Source: Desulfobacteraceae bacterium (GTDB taxonomy: Bacteria > Desulfobacterota > Desulfobacteria > Desulfobacterales > Desulfobacteraceae). Taken from it: a stretch of 64,000 nt of DNA. Below are positions 45,399 to 53,722 of the stretch, piece by piece. Within the stretch, counting starts at the first letter, position 1. Every line of letters starts with the position of its first letter. The position numbers and the translations under genes are program-made. A model generated the notes under the pieces. That model was not told the DNA's origin. It made no database searches and saw nothing but the letters and a program-made list of their open reading frames with translations. Location of the stretch: contig JADGEQ010000003.1 in assembly GCA_016744295.1 (NCBI GenBank), forward strand, positions 124,001 through 188,000, written 5' to 3'.

Positions 45399-45435
45399 TA
45401 ACCTAACTCCCTCTTTAACGTTCCATATGATATCA

Positions 45436-45457
45436 CCGGGAAAAAACGTTTTCCCGG
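45436..45457. promoter_or_regulatory. Perfect inverted repeat upstream of the unknown 306-residue gene
   Basis: CCGGGAAAA (45436-45444) and TTTTCCCGG (45449-45457) flank AACG, making a very stable hairpin or a dyad operator 38 bases before the ATG of the minus-strand gene. Which of the two it is cannot be told. Confidence 0.5.
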
Positions 45458-45572
45458 CCGTCCCGACAATCCGACAATATTCTTATCAATAGAAGGCACA
45501 AAAGGCAAGCATTCAAAGGGATACGGCAAACCCATGCGATGTTTAAGGAAAAACCGGTTCATCAATACTCAT

Positions 45573-45743
45573 GGCTATCGACTTTGCAGTCAATCTAACC
45601 TTTTCATTTTTGAGAATACTGTCTATGGATTGAAGATACGAGGGGACTTGAAAAATCTTAGCACAAGGGCGGCAGAAGCCCTCGCAAAGGTAGGGCTTTC
45701 CTTTGAGATATTTGCCCAACGACACTGGCATCAGCTCTCCGGG
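45573..45743 (+). pseudogene. Remnant of a Tup/Mod-type ABC transporter ATPase
   Basis: About 57 codons read GYRLCSQSNLFIFENTVYGL, KIRGDLKNLSTRAAEALAKV, then GLSFEIFAQRHWHQLSG. This matches the Q-loop to signature region of oxyanion importer ATPases (FENVAYGLKIRG, ...LSGGE). Walker A is missing and the frame loses similarity right after LSG, so the gene is broken at both ends. It sits in a 572-base stretch (45399-45970) with no other gene, just before a molybdenum-storage-like gene. Confidence 0.6.
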
Positions 45744-45970
45744 GATGCCGTTGGCCTTATCAAAAATCGTCATTCTTTTGTGCTGTCTTGCCCTGTGGTT
45801 TTTCGCCGGGCAAAGCGAGAGCCTTTCTGCTGGCAATTCCGGGCTGTGCTGTTTAAGTGAAATATTGAATTCATTTGCCTTGAATCCCCTGGTTTATTAT
45901 GATATTTTGCATATTACTTTCCACTCCATCACAGCCAGTTTTTTTCAACCTTCCAACCAAGGGGGTAAAA

Positions 45971-46819
45971 ATGGGTAAATTAATCAAAGAGAATGAGGAA
46001 AAAGGGAGATTGCATATTGACACCCCGATGATGGGGGAATCCCTTGTCAGTAAAAAATTTCTCAAACAGACCGAGGCACCCGAGTATTTTCGCATGCATC
46101 CGGATATCAATGTCCTGAAGATCGGAGGACAGAGTATCATGGACCGGGGGGCCAAAGCTGTACTCCCCATTGTGGATGAGTTGATCAAGGTCAAGGACGA
46201 ATATAAGATTCTTGTGATGACCGGCGGCGGGACCCGGGCACGGCATGTTTATAACATTGGTGTTGATCTTGGCATGCCCACAGGCATACTCTCCAAACTC
46301 GGAGACAAGGTTTCCTGGCAGAATGCAGAGATGCTTTCTGCACTCCTGGCAAAACACGGGGGGGTGAAGATTGGCCATGGCGATAACCTTGAACAATTGA
46401 CGATGTTCTGCAGACTCGGCTACCTGCCCATCACCTACGGCATTCCTCCCTATGGATTTTTTGAGCATCCTGCCGAATTCGGATCTATTCCTCCCCACAG
46501 AACAGATTGCGGGGCATTTTTGCTGGCAGAAAACATAGGCGCTCGATCCCTGATCTACCTTAAGGATGAAAAGGGGTTATTTTCCAAAGATCCCAAGAAA
46601 GCGAAAAAAGCTGAAGAATTGACGTTTTATGATAAAATTTCAGTGCAGGAACTCATTGATCTGGATCTTGACGATCTTGTCATTGAACGCCCCATTCTGG
46701 AAATGATGAAACGATCAAAATGCCTTAAACAGCTTCAGATCATCGATGCTCTCAATCATCCGGATTATATCATGGCTGCCCTTAATGGGGAGCATGTGGG
46801 AACCATCATCTACAAATAG
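45971..46819 (+). CDS. Molybdenum storage protein-like (MosA/MosB family)
   Basis: A 282-residue protein of the amino-acid-kinase (UMP kinase) fold. It agrees closely with Azotobacter MoSto subunits: VLKIGGQSIMDRGAKAVLPI (about 48-67), TGGGTRARHVYNIGVDLGMP (84-103), WQNAEMLSALLAKHG, IPPHRTDCGAFLLAE, KDEKGLFSKDPK and ALNGEHVGTIIYK at the end. MoSto packs molybdate or tungstate as polyoxoanions using ATP. Only one subunit gene is present, so a homo-oligomer is inferred. The start at 45971 follows AAGGGGG. A strong terminator follows. Confidence 0.87.
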   Translation: MGKLIKENEEKGRLHIDTPMMGESLVSKKFLKQTEAPEYFRMHPDINVLKIGGQSIMDRGAKAVLPIVDELIKVKDEYKILVMTGGGTRARHVYNIGVDLGMPTGILSKLGDKVSWQNAEMLSALLAKHGGVKIGHGDNLEQLTMFCRLGYLPITYGIPPYGFFEHPAEFGSIPPHRTDCGAFLLAENIGARSLIYLKDEKGLFSKDPKKAKKAEELTFYDKISVQELIDLDLDDLVIERPILEMMKRSKCLKQLQIIDALNHPDYIMAALNGEHVGTIIYK

Positions 46820-46830
46820 CACCCTTTTGT

Positions 46831-46857
46831 CACCCTCTGGCTAAAAGCCAGAGGGTG
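46831..46857 (+). terminator. Rho-independent terminator of the storage-protein gene
   Basis: CACCCTCTGGCT (46831-46842) and AGCCAGAGGGTG (46846-46857) are perfect 12-base arms with an AAA loop, followed by TCTTTCTCTATTTT. Confidence 0.9.
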
Positions 46858-46864
46858 TCTTTCT

Positions 46865-47077
46865 CTATTTTCCGGAACCATCCTTCTTGCCTGTCCCATG
46901 GGAGGCAAGATAGACAACCTCTGCCCCTGTATCGGTTGCGATTTGTTTGAGCTCATTTTTCCGCATATGCTTCACATAGATTTTAATATCGCCTCCGCTC
47001 ACACCCACAACACGATAACGGGGTTTTTTTTCCCCATCCTGGACTTTTCGTCTTTCTCTAACAAAAATTTTTGACAT
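46865..47077 (-). CDS. Small basic protein, unknown
   Basis: A 70-residue protein with high Lys/Arg content. The start at 47077 is set by an excellent AAAGGAGG seven bases upstream; the longer frame is not supported. The sequence runs MSKIFVRERRKVQDGEKKPR, YRVVGVSGGDIKIYVKHMRK, then NELKQIATDTGAEVVYLASH and a Gly/Lys tail. The beta-beta-alpha feel could suit a nucleic-acid or small-ligand binder, but no family is recognised. It is divergent from the PadR gene and probably under its control. Confidence 0.75.
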   Translation of the reverse strand: MSKIFVRERRKVQDGEKKPRYRVVGVSGGDIKIYVKHMRKNELKQIATDTGAEVVYLASHGTGKKDGSGK

Positions 47078-47115
47078 GACCAACCTCCTTTGTTGCTGTT
47101 TTTGGAGAGATATAC

Positions 47116-47165
47116 TACTATAGTATAGTATATACGAAAATATAATATATCCTCTAAGGATATAT
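47116..47165. promoter_or_regulatory. Two dyads in the padR / small-protein divergent promoter
   Basis: TACTATAGTA (47116-47125) is a perfect 10-base palindrome. ATATATCC (47145-47152) and GGATATAT (47158-47165) are perfect 8-base arms around TCTAA. The region is almost pure A+T and contains -10-like TATAAT strings. Autoregulation by the PadR protein is the likely use. Confidence 0.55.
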
Positions 47166-47181
47166 GTCAAGGAGTAAATTG

Positions 47182-47547
47182 ATGAACCAAGATACAAAAA
47201 GAGAAAAACTCCCCGGGCGTCAGGAGCGGTACATTCAGCCGTCAATCCTCATGGGACTTATGTCCAAACCCTGCTACGGATATGAGCTGATCAACACAAT
47301 TCAGCAATATGGATTTATCGAGGGTCAGGCACCTCCGGGAATGATTTACAGGCACCTGCGCCGCCTGGAAGAGGACGGACTTGTTATTTCCAGGTGGGAT
47401 ACCGAGGAGGCCGGAGCTGCCAAGCGCATGTACACCATCACAGGAGAGGGCAAACAGGTACTGGCCATCTGGATTGACTATATGAAAGCCCAGGCGGAAA
47501 AACTTGAGCGGTTTGTCTCCATGTACGCCAACCCAGAAAAACAATAG
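47182..47547 (+). CDS. PadR-family transcriptional regulator
   Basis: A 121-residue winged-helix repressor. The start at 47182 has AAGGAG seven bases upstream; the ATG at 47164 precedes this site. Landmarks are ILMGLMSKPCYGYELINTIQ, PPGMIYRHLRRLEEDGLVIS (recognition helix GxIYxxLxxLExxGL) and YTITGEGKQVL, with a C-terminal dimerisation helix. The palindromes immediately upstream suggest autoregulation and control of the divergent small basic gene. The inducer is unknown. Confidence 0.9.
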   Translation: MNQDTKREKLPGRQERYIQPSILMGLMSKPCYGYELINTIQQYGFIEGQAPPGMIYRHLRRLEEDGLVISRWDTEEAGAAKRMYTITGEGKQVLAIWIDYMKAQAEKLERFVSMYANPEKQ

Positions 47548-47656
47548 CCAAAACATATTCCATGGAGAACAAAGAAAAAATTAAATAATATTGAATTTTC
47601 TACCATTCCACATCCGGGACGGGCACGCCCACGAGGATGAAACTGCCAATAAGGTT

Positions 47657-49936
47657 TTATTTCCAGGGCGTTTTGTCTCGTTTGAACAAGACAAGGCAGA
47701 GAAAAACACCGACAATTAAAACCGCCAGAAACCCATGGACCATGGGAAAAAAAAGTCCGGTTTCAATGGTGAACCAGGGGGATTGCCATAACACAATGCC
47801 TGTAATGGCAATCATCAGCCCAATCGTCAGCAATATCCATAACACTATTTTGTTGCGGATTCTTCTTCGAATCAAAACTGCCAGACCAACGGCGGAGAAA
47901 AATATCAATATCAGACCCAGGCTGGAAGAAACCGCCTGGATAGATGAGGAGAGACTTGTTAAAAATCCCAGATCTTTGATCGTCAACAAATGACCCAGAA
48001 AAAAGACAGACACCAGAGCAAGGGCTTGGAAGGCAAAAGCACCCGGCAGAACAGGCCTTTTGATAAATAATTTAACCCCAAAGATCAACATCAAAAGTCC
48101 GCCTCCTGCCAGAAAAATCCCTGGCGCAATTTCCAGGTAATGACCAAACAGGGTATTCCATTTTTGTGTGGAGGACAGTCCCGTAAATTGGGCCATGGAA
48201 ATGGTCACAGGATTACCTTTGCTGCCAAAATAATCGGTTACCACCAACCCGTTAAACAAATGGGCGTCTTTGGCGTGGCAGTCACTGCATCCATTGGCGC
48301 CAAGCGCCTTGTGAACAGGGGCCACATTGTGGCTGATGCTGAAATAGGGAATTTTACTGACCCAGGTGGTATCTTTTTTCTGGACAAGAGATGAGTGGGC
48401 ATCCAAAAAATACAGGGTGTCGCCGCCATGGAAACAAGGGGCAATGGTTGCAAATCGTTTGTTCTTGGAAAGGGAACGGGTCAGGGTTTTGAGCATGAGG
48501 ACAACATCCCCGGGCTCATGGAAATCATAGGCGGGTTTTCTCTGACTCATCCGCTCTTTGCACAGTTCATAGGCTGTTTTTACCTCGGAAAGAAACAGGG
48601 GAACATGGTTGCCATTTTTATCTTTATTGGTGAACAAAGAGGCATAAAAAGGATTGACCGGGGTGATCCTGGATTTATTATCCTTGTCTTTTTTTCGGAT
48701 CACATAGGCTGGTTTCCAGGATTGTGCTTCACCATAACGGCGGGTGTTGATCTGACCATGTTTGCCAAACTGGCCGGTATTCAAGCACATGGCCCCGATG
48801 GCGCTTCGGTTCAGTTGTGGGATGTGGCAGGCCTCACAGGAAAGCGTGTCCAGATGATTTTTGCGAATTTTCTTGTGGACCATTCGTGTGGCACCTTTAT
48901 AGCCGGTTGTATGGCAGTCCCTGCAGGAACGCATGGTATTGTCCAGATCGTCTCTAACGGTATTGGCGGCTGCATTTCCCTTGGCAAAATTATGATTGAT
49001 ATCACCAAAATGGCAGTCAATGCAGGTCAACCCGGCCAGGTGATGAACATCGGGATTGACGGGGTCGTTCCAGGTGGTTCCCCTTTTGCCCATATCAATG
49101 GTGTCATGGCACAACAGACAGTTTTCAGCCCTGGGTTTAACAAGCATCTCCGGCATGACAAAACTGCCGTCTTCATTAAACAACCGTTTGTTGTAAATCA
49201 CCCTGGGGATTTCCCCTTTGTCCACCCGGCCGCTGACCTGACCAATACCCGATGCCGCCACCCCGGCCCATTTAAAGTTCAGGTGTTTCAGTTGGCCCAA
49301 TCGTTTCTGCATCTGATACCGGCTTGAATGGCAAAAAAAACAGTCCGGCTCAATTACCCCGGTTTTGTCCCAGCGGCTCTGGTAATAATCACCATCCAAA
49401 GTGTTGGCCAGGCCGGGATTTTTCGCCAGTCTTTTATCATAGCGAAACCCGTCTCTGTCGTATTCCAGCATGCCACCTCCGGGGTGACAGCCTGCACAGC
49501 CGGGTTTTATATAGCCCTTGGCCCCCTTGGGAAACCGGCTGATAAACTCAAAGGCCGTCAGGTCCATTTGGTCGGGAAGGGTGTTTTCCTTTTTTGCCAA
49601 CTGGAAAAACCCCACCGGGGTCAATCCCCCGGTCAGGCCGGTGGAAATAAGCCAGGGGGTCTTTGTACCCTTGAATCGATGATCATCCGCCTTGTCCCAG
49701 TCCATGACAAAGTGATATCCCTGACCAATTTTTTCAACATCGTGACAGGCACCGCAGGTTTGCCGGGTTGAATAGGGCTGATCGGCATTTTTTCCGGAGA
49801 TGGGGTTAATGATCTGGTTGGTGTCTGTCCTTAAAAAAAAAGGCGGGCAGGAAGCTGCAAAACAAGGAAGAGTGCCTGACATGACCACCAGGGTCCAGAA
49901 AACAAGACACCACCGGATACTCATTGTAGATTTCAT
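47657..49936 (-). CDS. Membrane-anchored octaheme c-type cytochrome
   Basis: An exported protein of 759 residues. Eight haem sites are present: CGACH, CAGCH, CFFCH, CLLCH, CIDCH, CRDCH, CEACH and CSDCH, spread over the first about 560 residues. Five hydrophobic helices follow, from about residue 590 (APGIFLAGGGLLMLIFGVKL) to the end. The start at 49936 gives the best signal peptide and has AGCAGGG upstream; ATG at 49984, which touches the deaminase stop (TAATG), would extend it by 16. It is the last gene of the TonB/ABC operon. The haem count, large size and b-type-like membrane end suggest electron flow between quinone and a periplasmic substrate; no enzyme name is assigned. Confidence 0.87.
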   Translation of the reverse strand: MKSTMSIRWCLVFWTLVVMSGTLPCFAASCPPFFLRTDTNQIINPISGKNADQPYSTRQTCGACHDVEKIGQGYHFVMDWDKADDHRFKGTKTPWLISTGLTGGLTPVGFFQLAKKENTLPDQMDLTAFEFISRFPKGAKGYIKPGCAGCHPGGGMLEYDRDGFRYDKRLAKNPGLANTLDGDYYQSRWDKTGVIEPDCFFCHSSRYQMQKRLGQLKHLNFKWAGVAASGIGQVSGRVDKGEIPRVIYNKRLFNEDGSFVMPEMLVKPRAENCLLCHDTIDMGKRGTTWNDPVNPDVHHLAGLTCIDCHFGDINHNFAKGNAAANTVRDDLDNTMRSCRDCHTTGYKGATRMVHKKIRKNHLDTLSCEACHIPQLNRSAIGAMCLNTGQFGKHGQINTRRYGEAQSWKPAYVIRKKDKDNKSRITPVNPFYASLFTNKDKNGNHVPLFLSEVKTAYELCKERMSQRKPAYDFHEPGDVVLMLKTLTRSLSKNKRFATIAPCFHGGDTLYFLDAHSSLVQKKDTTWVSKIPYFSISHNVAPVHKALGANGCSDCHAKDAHLFNGLVVTDYFGSKGNPVTISMAQFTGLSSTQKWNTLFGHYLEIAPGIFLAGGGLLMLIFGVKLFIKRPVLPGAFAFQALALVSVFFLGHLLTIKDLGFLTSLSSSIQAVSSSLGLILIFFSAVGLAVLIRRRIRNKIVLWILLTIGLMIAITGIVLWQSPWFTIETGLFFPMVHGFLAVLIVGVFLCLVLFKRDKTPWK

Positions 49937-49983
49937 AACCCTGCTCGGGTAAAGGAGGGGTGAAAAACCAGGCAAGGGAATCA

Positions 49984-50724
49984 TTATTTTTTCCTGTTCT
50001 TGGCAAAATCTCTGTGGGAAAAATGAAATAAATCATGGGCAATCTGCCGCAATTCAGGTGAGCAGTCGGCCTTTCTAAATTCCCTGTCAGCGGCAAACTC
50101 CCGCCAGAAAGGCGGCAGGCTGGAAAGTCTTGTGACCATGCCACCTTCTTTGTCTTCGGTTACATAGAGAACGGTTTTAATCCCGGAATTGATGATCCGG
50201 GTCAGACACATGGGACAGGGCTCCATTGAAGAAACCAGAACCAGGTTCTTACATTCTCTTGGATTCTCTCCTGTTTTGGACCTGGTTGACTTTTTCATCC
50301 TCTCTTCATACCGGTTGAGCAGGTCCATTTCCCCGTGGAGGTCACTGCGAAAATAGGTGGCATATTGTCGATTCCGGCCATATTCGACAACCTTTCCCGT
50401 GGTACTGTCCACAAGGCAGGCCCCAATGCCGCCGGACCCTTCTTTGAGAGAATCCAGGCCGGATTTTATCACCGTAAGCCCGTAGGAATCATCTTTATAA
50501 TCATCATTGATCTGATAGCCAAGAATTTGTTTTTCAAGGGGGGCAAGTCTGGCCAATCTTAGTTGTTTTTTCTGGGTTTCCTGGATTTCATCGCTGTTTG
50601 CCAGGGGGATGCAGACAAAAAAGAAGATTACCAGAAGGGCTGAAAGTTTTTTTCGGGCAAAGGCCTGGGATTGAATTTCTGAAAGCTGTTCCCCTAGGGT
50701 ATGCCAATGTGTCAGTTTTTCCAT
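49984..50724 (-). CDS. Cytidine-deaminase-fold protein with N-terminal export/anchor segment
   Basis: A 246-residue protein. The zinc-deaminase motifs are H130-G-E132 (LHGEMDLL, in place of HAE) and PCPMC (169-173), with SSMEPCPMCLTRIINSGIKT matching the tRNA/guanine deaminase type. Residues about 28-42 are strongly hydrophobic (LSALLVIFFFVCIPLA) after a basic stretch, so the catalytic domain should face the periplasm, which is unusual because this fold is normally cytoplasmic. AAAGGA precedes the ATG. It lies 2 bases after the Fec-type ATPase. The substrate is unknown. Confidence 0.82.
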   Translation of the reverse strand: MEKLTHWHTLGEQLSEIQSQAFARKKLSALLVIFFFVCIPLANSDEIQETQKKQLRLARLAPLEKQILGYQINDDYKDDSYGLTVIKSGLDSLKEGSGGIGACLVDSTTGKVVEYGRNRQYATYFRSDLHGEMDLLNRYEERMKKSTRSKTGENPRECKNLVLVSSMEPCPMCLTRIINSGIKTVLYVTEDKEGGMVTRLSSLPPFWREFAADREFRKADCSPELRQIAHDLFHFSHRDFAKNRKK

Positions 50725-50726
50725 TT

Positions 50727-51554
50727 TTATCCTTTTTTTGGTTTATGGGGTTCGCCCTGGGACCTGGCTTTTTTTAAAAGGGGAACACAGATTTTCCGGT
50801 CTACACCGCTATCCACCCTGAGAACTCGTATGGGGGTGCCATAAGTTGCCTCCAGAAGTTCTTGGGTCAACACCCGGTCTGGATCTCCCACCCCCTTCAA
50901 TGATTTATTTTTGAGAATCCCCACCTTGTGGGCCGATAAAAAGGCGTGGTCGGGAAAATGGGAGGCCATGATAATGGTCATACCCGCCTTTGACAGACTG
51001 TCCACCACTTCCAGAATTTTGATCTGATTGCCAAGATCCAGGTGGGAGGTGGGTTCGTCCAACAGCAACACCCTGGGCGACTGGGTCAGGGCCCTTGCAA
51101 TGAGCACCATCTGCCATTCTCCCCCTGACAGACGATTACAGGGTCTTTGGGCCAGGTGGGCAATGCCCAGTTTTTCCATGGCGTTCATCGCATGGTCCTG
51201 GTCGGTTTTGGCGGGGGAAGAGATTATACTGATTTGTGAGGCCCTTCCCATGACAACGATATCGGCCACCCGAAAGGGGAAGGCGGACACAAGGCTCTGG
51301 GGGACGAACCCCAGCAGCTTGGCGATTTTCCCGGGATCCAATTGGCCCAGGTTCTCATTGTCCAGGAAAATTGATCCGGTGGGGGAGGGTAGCAGCTGCG
51401 CAATACACTTGAGCAGGGTGGACTTTCCAGATCCATTTGGCCCAAGAAGGCAGAAAATTTCTCCCGGGTCCAGGCTAAAACTGATGTGTGAGAAAATCGG
51501 GTTTTGTTTTGTATAGGCGAAGGAAATATTTTCAATGTTGATACTGCCTGCCAT
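50727..51554 (-). CDS. ABC transporter ATPase, FecE/BtuD family (system 2)
   Basis: A 275-residue ATPase: Walker A GPNGSGKSTL, Q-loop FVPQSLVSAFP, signature LSGGEWQMVLIARAL (Trp replacing the usual Gln-like residue after GGE) and Walker B RVLLLDEPTSHLD. It lies 3 bases from the permease stop and 2 bases before the deaminase. The substrate family is as for other Fec-type systems (metal chelate, corrinoid, haem), but here the transporter is fused by operon to a TonB system. Confidence 0.93.
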   Translation of the reverse strand: MAGSINIENISFAYTKQNPIFSHISFSLDPGEIFCLLGPNGSGKSTLLKCIAQLLPSPTGSIFLDNENLGQLDPGKIAKLLGFVPQSLVSAFPFRVADIVVMGRASQISIISSPAKTDQDHAMNAMEKLGIAHLAQRPCNRLSGGEWQMVLIARALTQSPRVLLLDEPTSHLDLGNQIKILEVVDSLSKAGMTIIMASHFPDHAFLSAHKVGILKNKSLKGVGDPDRVLTQELLEATYGTPIRVLRVDSGVDRKICVPLLKKARSQGEPHKPKKG

Positions 51555-51557
51555 GCT

Positions 51558-52529
51558 TCACCCAGACCTTTGGGTTTTTCTGAGCAAAAGGGCAAACACA
51601 GGGGCCCCGAAAATGGCGGTTAAAATACCAATGGGAATTTCGGTAACAAGGGCCGTCCTTGCAATGGTATCCACGATGACCAGGTAACCGGCGCCCATGA
51701 GCATGGAGATGGGCAGCAGATATTTGTGGTCGGGTCCGACGATGAGGCGCCCGATATGGGGAATCATGATACCGATCCAGCCGATGATCCCGCTGATGCA
51801 CACCGCCGATGCCGTGGCAATGGTAGCAGAGATAATAATCAGGGTTTTCAGCCTTTCCGTGTTGACCCCCAGGGATTTTGCATCCTCTTCTCCCATGGCC
51901 AGTAGGTTGATCTGCCACCGGACCATGAGCAGGGCGGTTATGCATCCTGCAAAAATCGGGGCTGTAATCAAAAGATCCCTGGAGGAGACGTGGTTCAGGG
52001 AACCCAGGAGCCAGAAAACAATGGCCGGCATTTTGTTCATGGGATCGGCAATATATTTTAAAAAAGAGGTCAGGGCGGAAAATAATGACCCCACCACAAT
52101 TCCGGAAAGAACCAGCATGAGAATGGGGGTGATTTTGTAAACCCGTGACAGGGCATAGGTCATGCCCACCGAGGCAAGGCCGAATAAAAAGGAAATAAGA
52201 TGAATGAGCCATAGGCTGTCAAACAAAAGAATGGCAAGGGCCGCCCCGAATCCGGCACCGGCTGCTACCCCCAGGATGTGGGGGCTGACCAAAGGATTCT
52301 GGAATACCCCCTGAAAAGAGGCTCCGGAAATGGAGAGGGCGGCGCCCACAAGAACCCCGGCCATAATTCTGGGCAGTCTCACGTCCATGACCACGGAATA
52401 GGCGGTTGTCGACCAGTTTTGGTCCAGGGGCAGGAGGGTGGACCCTAGTATTTTCAATACCGTGGCAAAGGGGATATCGACCCGGCCAAACCCCAGGGAA
52501 CCCAGAACCGCCAGAACAAGCAGGATCAT
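51558..52529 (-). CDS. FecCD/BtuC-family ABC permease (system 2)
   Basis: Permease with 323 residues as drawn, about nine to ten helices: RLPRIMAGVLVGAALSISGA (split), NPLVSPHILGVAAGAGFG, and IIGWIGIMIPHIGRLIVGPD near the C-terminus. The ATG at 52529 lies inside what should be TM1, has no ribosome site, and in-frame codons continue upstream to 52598 (WITLF and more), so a non-ATG start closer to the binding-protein stop is probable. The frame itself is unbroken. Confidence 0.9.
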   Translation of the reverse strand: MILLVLAVLGSLGFGRVDIPFATVLKILGSTLLPLDQNWSTTAYSVVMDVRLPRIMAGVLVGAALSISGASFQGVFQNPLVSPHILGVAAGAGFGAALAILLFDSLWLIHLISFLFGLASVGMTYALSRVYKITPILMLVLSGIVVGSLFSALTSFLKYIADPMNKMPAIVFWLLGSLNHVSSRDLLITAPIFAGCITALLMVRWQINLLAMGEEDAKSLGVNTERLKTLIIISATIATASAVCISGIIGWIGIMIPHIGRLIVGPDHKYLLPISMLMGAGYLVIVDTIARTALVTEIPIGILTAIFGAPVFALLLRKTQRSG

Positions 52530-52590
52530 AAAGAGGGTAATCCAACTTTCCGGTGCCAGTGTGTGGGATTTTTTGACAGATTTTCGGCTG

Positions 52591-53703
52591 TTATCCTCTA
52601 TTTTTAATCCCCTTCATCATCCGAACCTCATAGGCTCCTGTTAAAATATCATTGGCCTGTTGATCGTTCAGATCAAATCCGAAGATTTGTTTGTAAAATT
52701 CTTTGACAAGAGATGGCAGGGAGATATCTTCAAACCGGTCAGGATAGGCAATGCTGGCAAGCCACAGGGGGAAAATAACCGCCGATTCCATGGTGGGGCG
52801 GTTAAAAATAAAAACCCCGGCGGGCTGGGCATAAATTTGATTGTTCTGAACCGCTTTGACATGACGCCATTGGGGATGTTTGATGAGATCATCGGGTTTC
52901 CCATTATTGATCACCAGAATCTCCGGGTTCCATTCCAGCACCTGTTCCATGGAAATTTCCCCCAGACCCGCATGGAGCCCGCTTCGTTTACCAATGGTGA
53001 CGACACTCTCGGCGGTATTCATACATCCGGCAAGTTCGATGCGTTCCTGCATAAAGGTGTCCCCCCCCAGGGTCACCAGATGGCTGGGACTGTAGCCCTG
53101 AAACACCCGTTTGCGCTGTGCTGCCGGGATATCCTTTGTCCTTTCGGTCACCATGGTGATGATCCGCTCCAAAAAGGCAACATAGCGTTCAGCCCGGTCC
53201 GGGGTATTGAAAACATATCCGTAAAACCGGATCTCTCGTTTCATATCCACAATCCCATCCCCCATACTGTCTTCCAGGAAGGCCACGGGAATACGGGTCT
53301 TATCAAGGACGATTCGGCCATCGGGGTCCCCGGCAATGACAATGTCCGGGTTTGACTGGATCAGTTCTTCAATATTAATGCTGCCCGAGGTGGTCCGGGG
53401 TCCGGGCAGGAGCCGTATCTTTGGGTACATTTCCCGGACCAGTTTTGACATTTTCAATGTGTTGGTCACGGCACAAAGTTTGTCCTGAACCTCGAGCATA
53501 AAGGCAACCTGGCCCGTGGGGCCACCCAGCAGGGCGATGCGCTGTATGGGATCTGCCACAACAAAAGAACGTCCCTTCATGTCTGTTATGGTGCGGAATC
53601 CTTTCCCGATGCTTGGATCTTTTTTTTCCTGGGTATACTGCCTGGCAAGGAAGAGTATAACAAGCAGGGAAACAAGCAGGCATATAAATCTGATTTTTGT
53701 CAT
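52591..53703 (-). CDS. Fec/BtuF-type periplasmic binding protein (system 2)
   Basis: A 370-residue binding protein. The start at 53703 gives a proper N-terminal export or anchor helix (IRFICLLVSLLVILFL). The next ATG upstream (53733) overlaps the TPR gene. The core pattern is DMKGRSFVVADPIQRIALLG, IEELIQSNPDIVIAGDPDG, a long central helix with an RKRVFQGYSP strand, and EISMEQVLEWNPEILVINNG. The segment following the signal has no lipobox, so it may stay anchored by an uncleaved helix. The ligand is presumably what the upstream TonB receptor imports. Confidence 0.9.
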   Translation of the reverse strand: MTKIRFICLLVSLLVILFLARQYTQEKKDPSIGKGFRTITDMKGRSFVVADPIQRIALLGGPTGQVAFMLEVQDKLCAVTNTLKMSKLVREMYPKIRLLPGPRTTSGSINIEELIQSNPDIVIAGDPDGRIVLDKTRIPVAFLEDSMGDGIVDMKREIRFYGYVFNTPDRAERYVAFLERIITMVTERTKDIPAAQRKRVFQGYSPSHLVTLGGDTFMQERIELAGCMNTAESVVTIGKRSGLHAGLGEISMEQVLEWNPEILVINNGKPDDLIKHPQWRHVKAVQNNQIYAQPAGVFIFNRPTMESAVIFPLWLASIAYPDRFEDISLPSLVKEFYKQIFGFDLNDQQANDILTGAYEVRMMKGIKNRG

Positions 53704-53722
53704 ATTATCTAAATTCTCTCGA

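Noticed and set aside
45543..45836. 97-codon minus-strand frame in the gap before the storage-protein gene
   Set aside because: The plus-strand frame shows a readable ABC ATPase remnant, while this frame has no family resemblance; its start lacks a ribosome site.
48395..49327. 310-codon plus-strand frame opposite the octaheme cytochrome
   Set aside because: The opposite strand carries eight CXXCH motifs in frame; the antisense product has no recognisable features.
52660..53355. 231-codon plus-strand frame opposite the second binding-protein gene
   Set aside because: Shadow of a clear periplasmic binding protein gene; no start signal or family resemblance.
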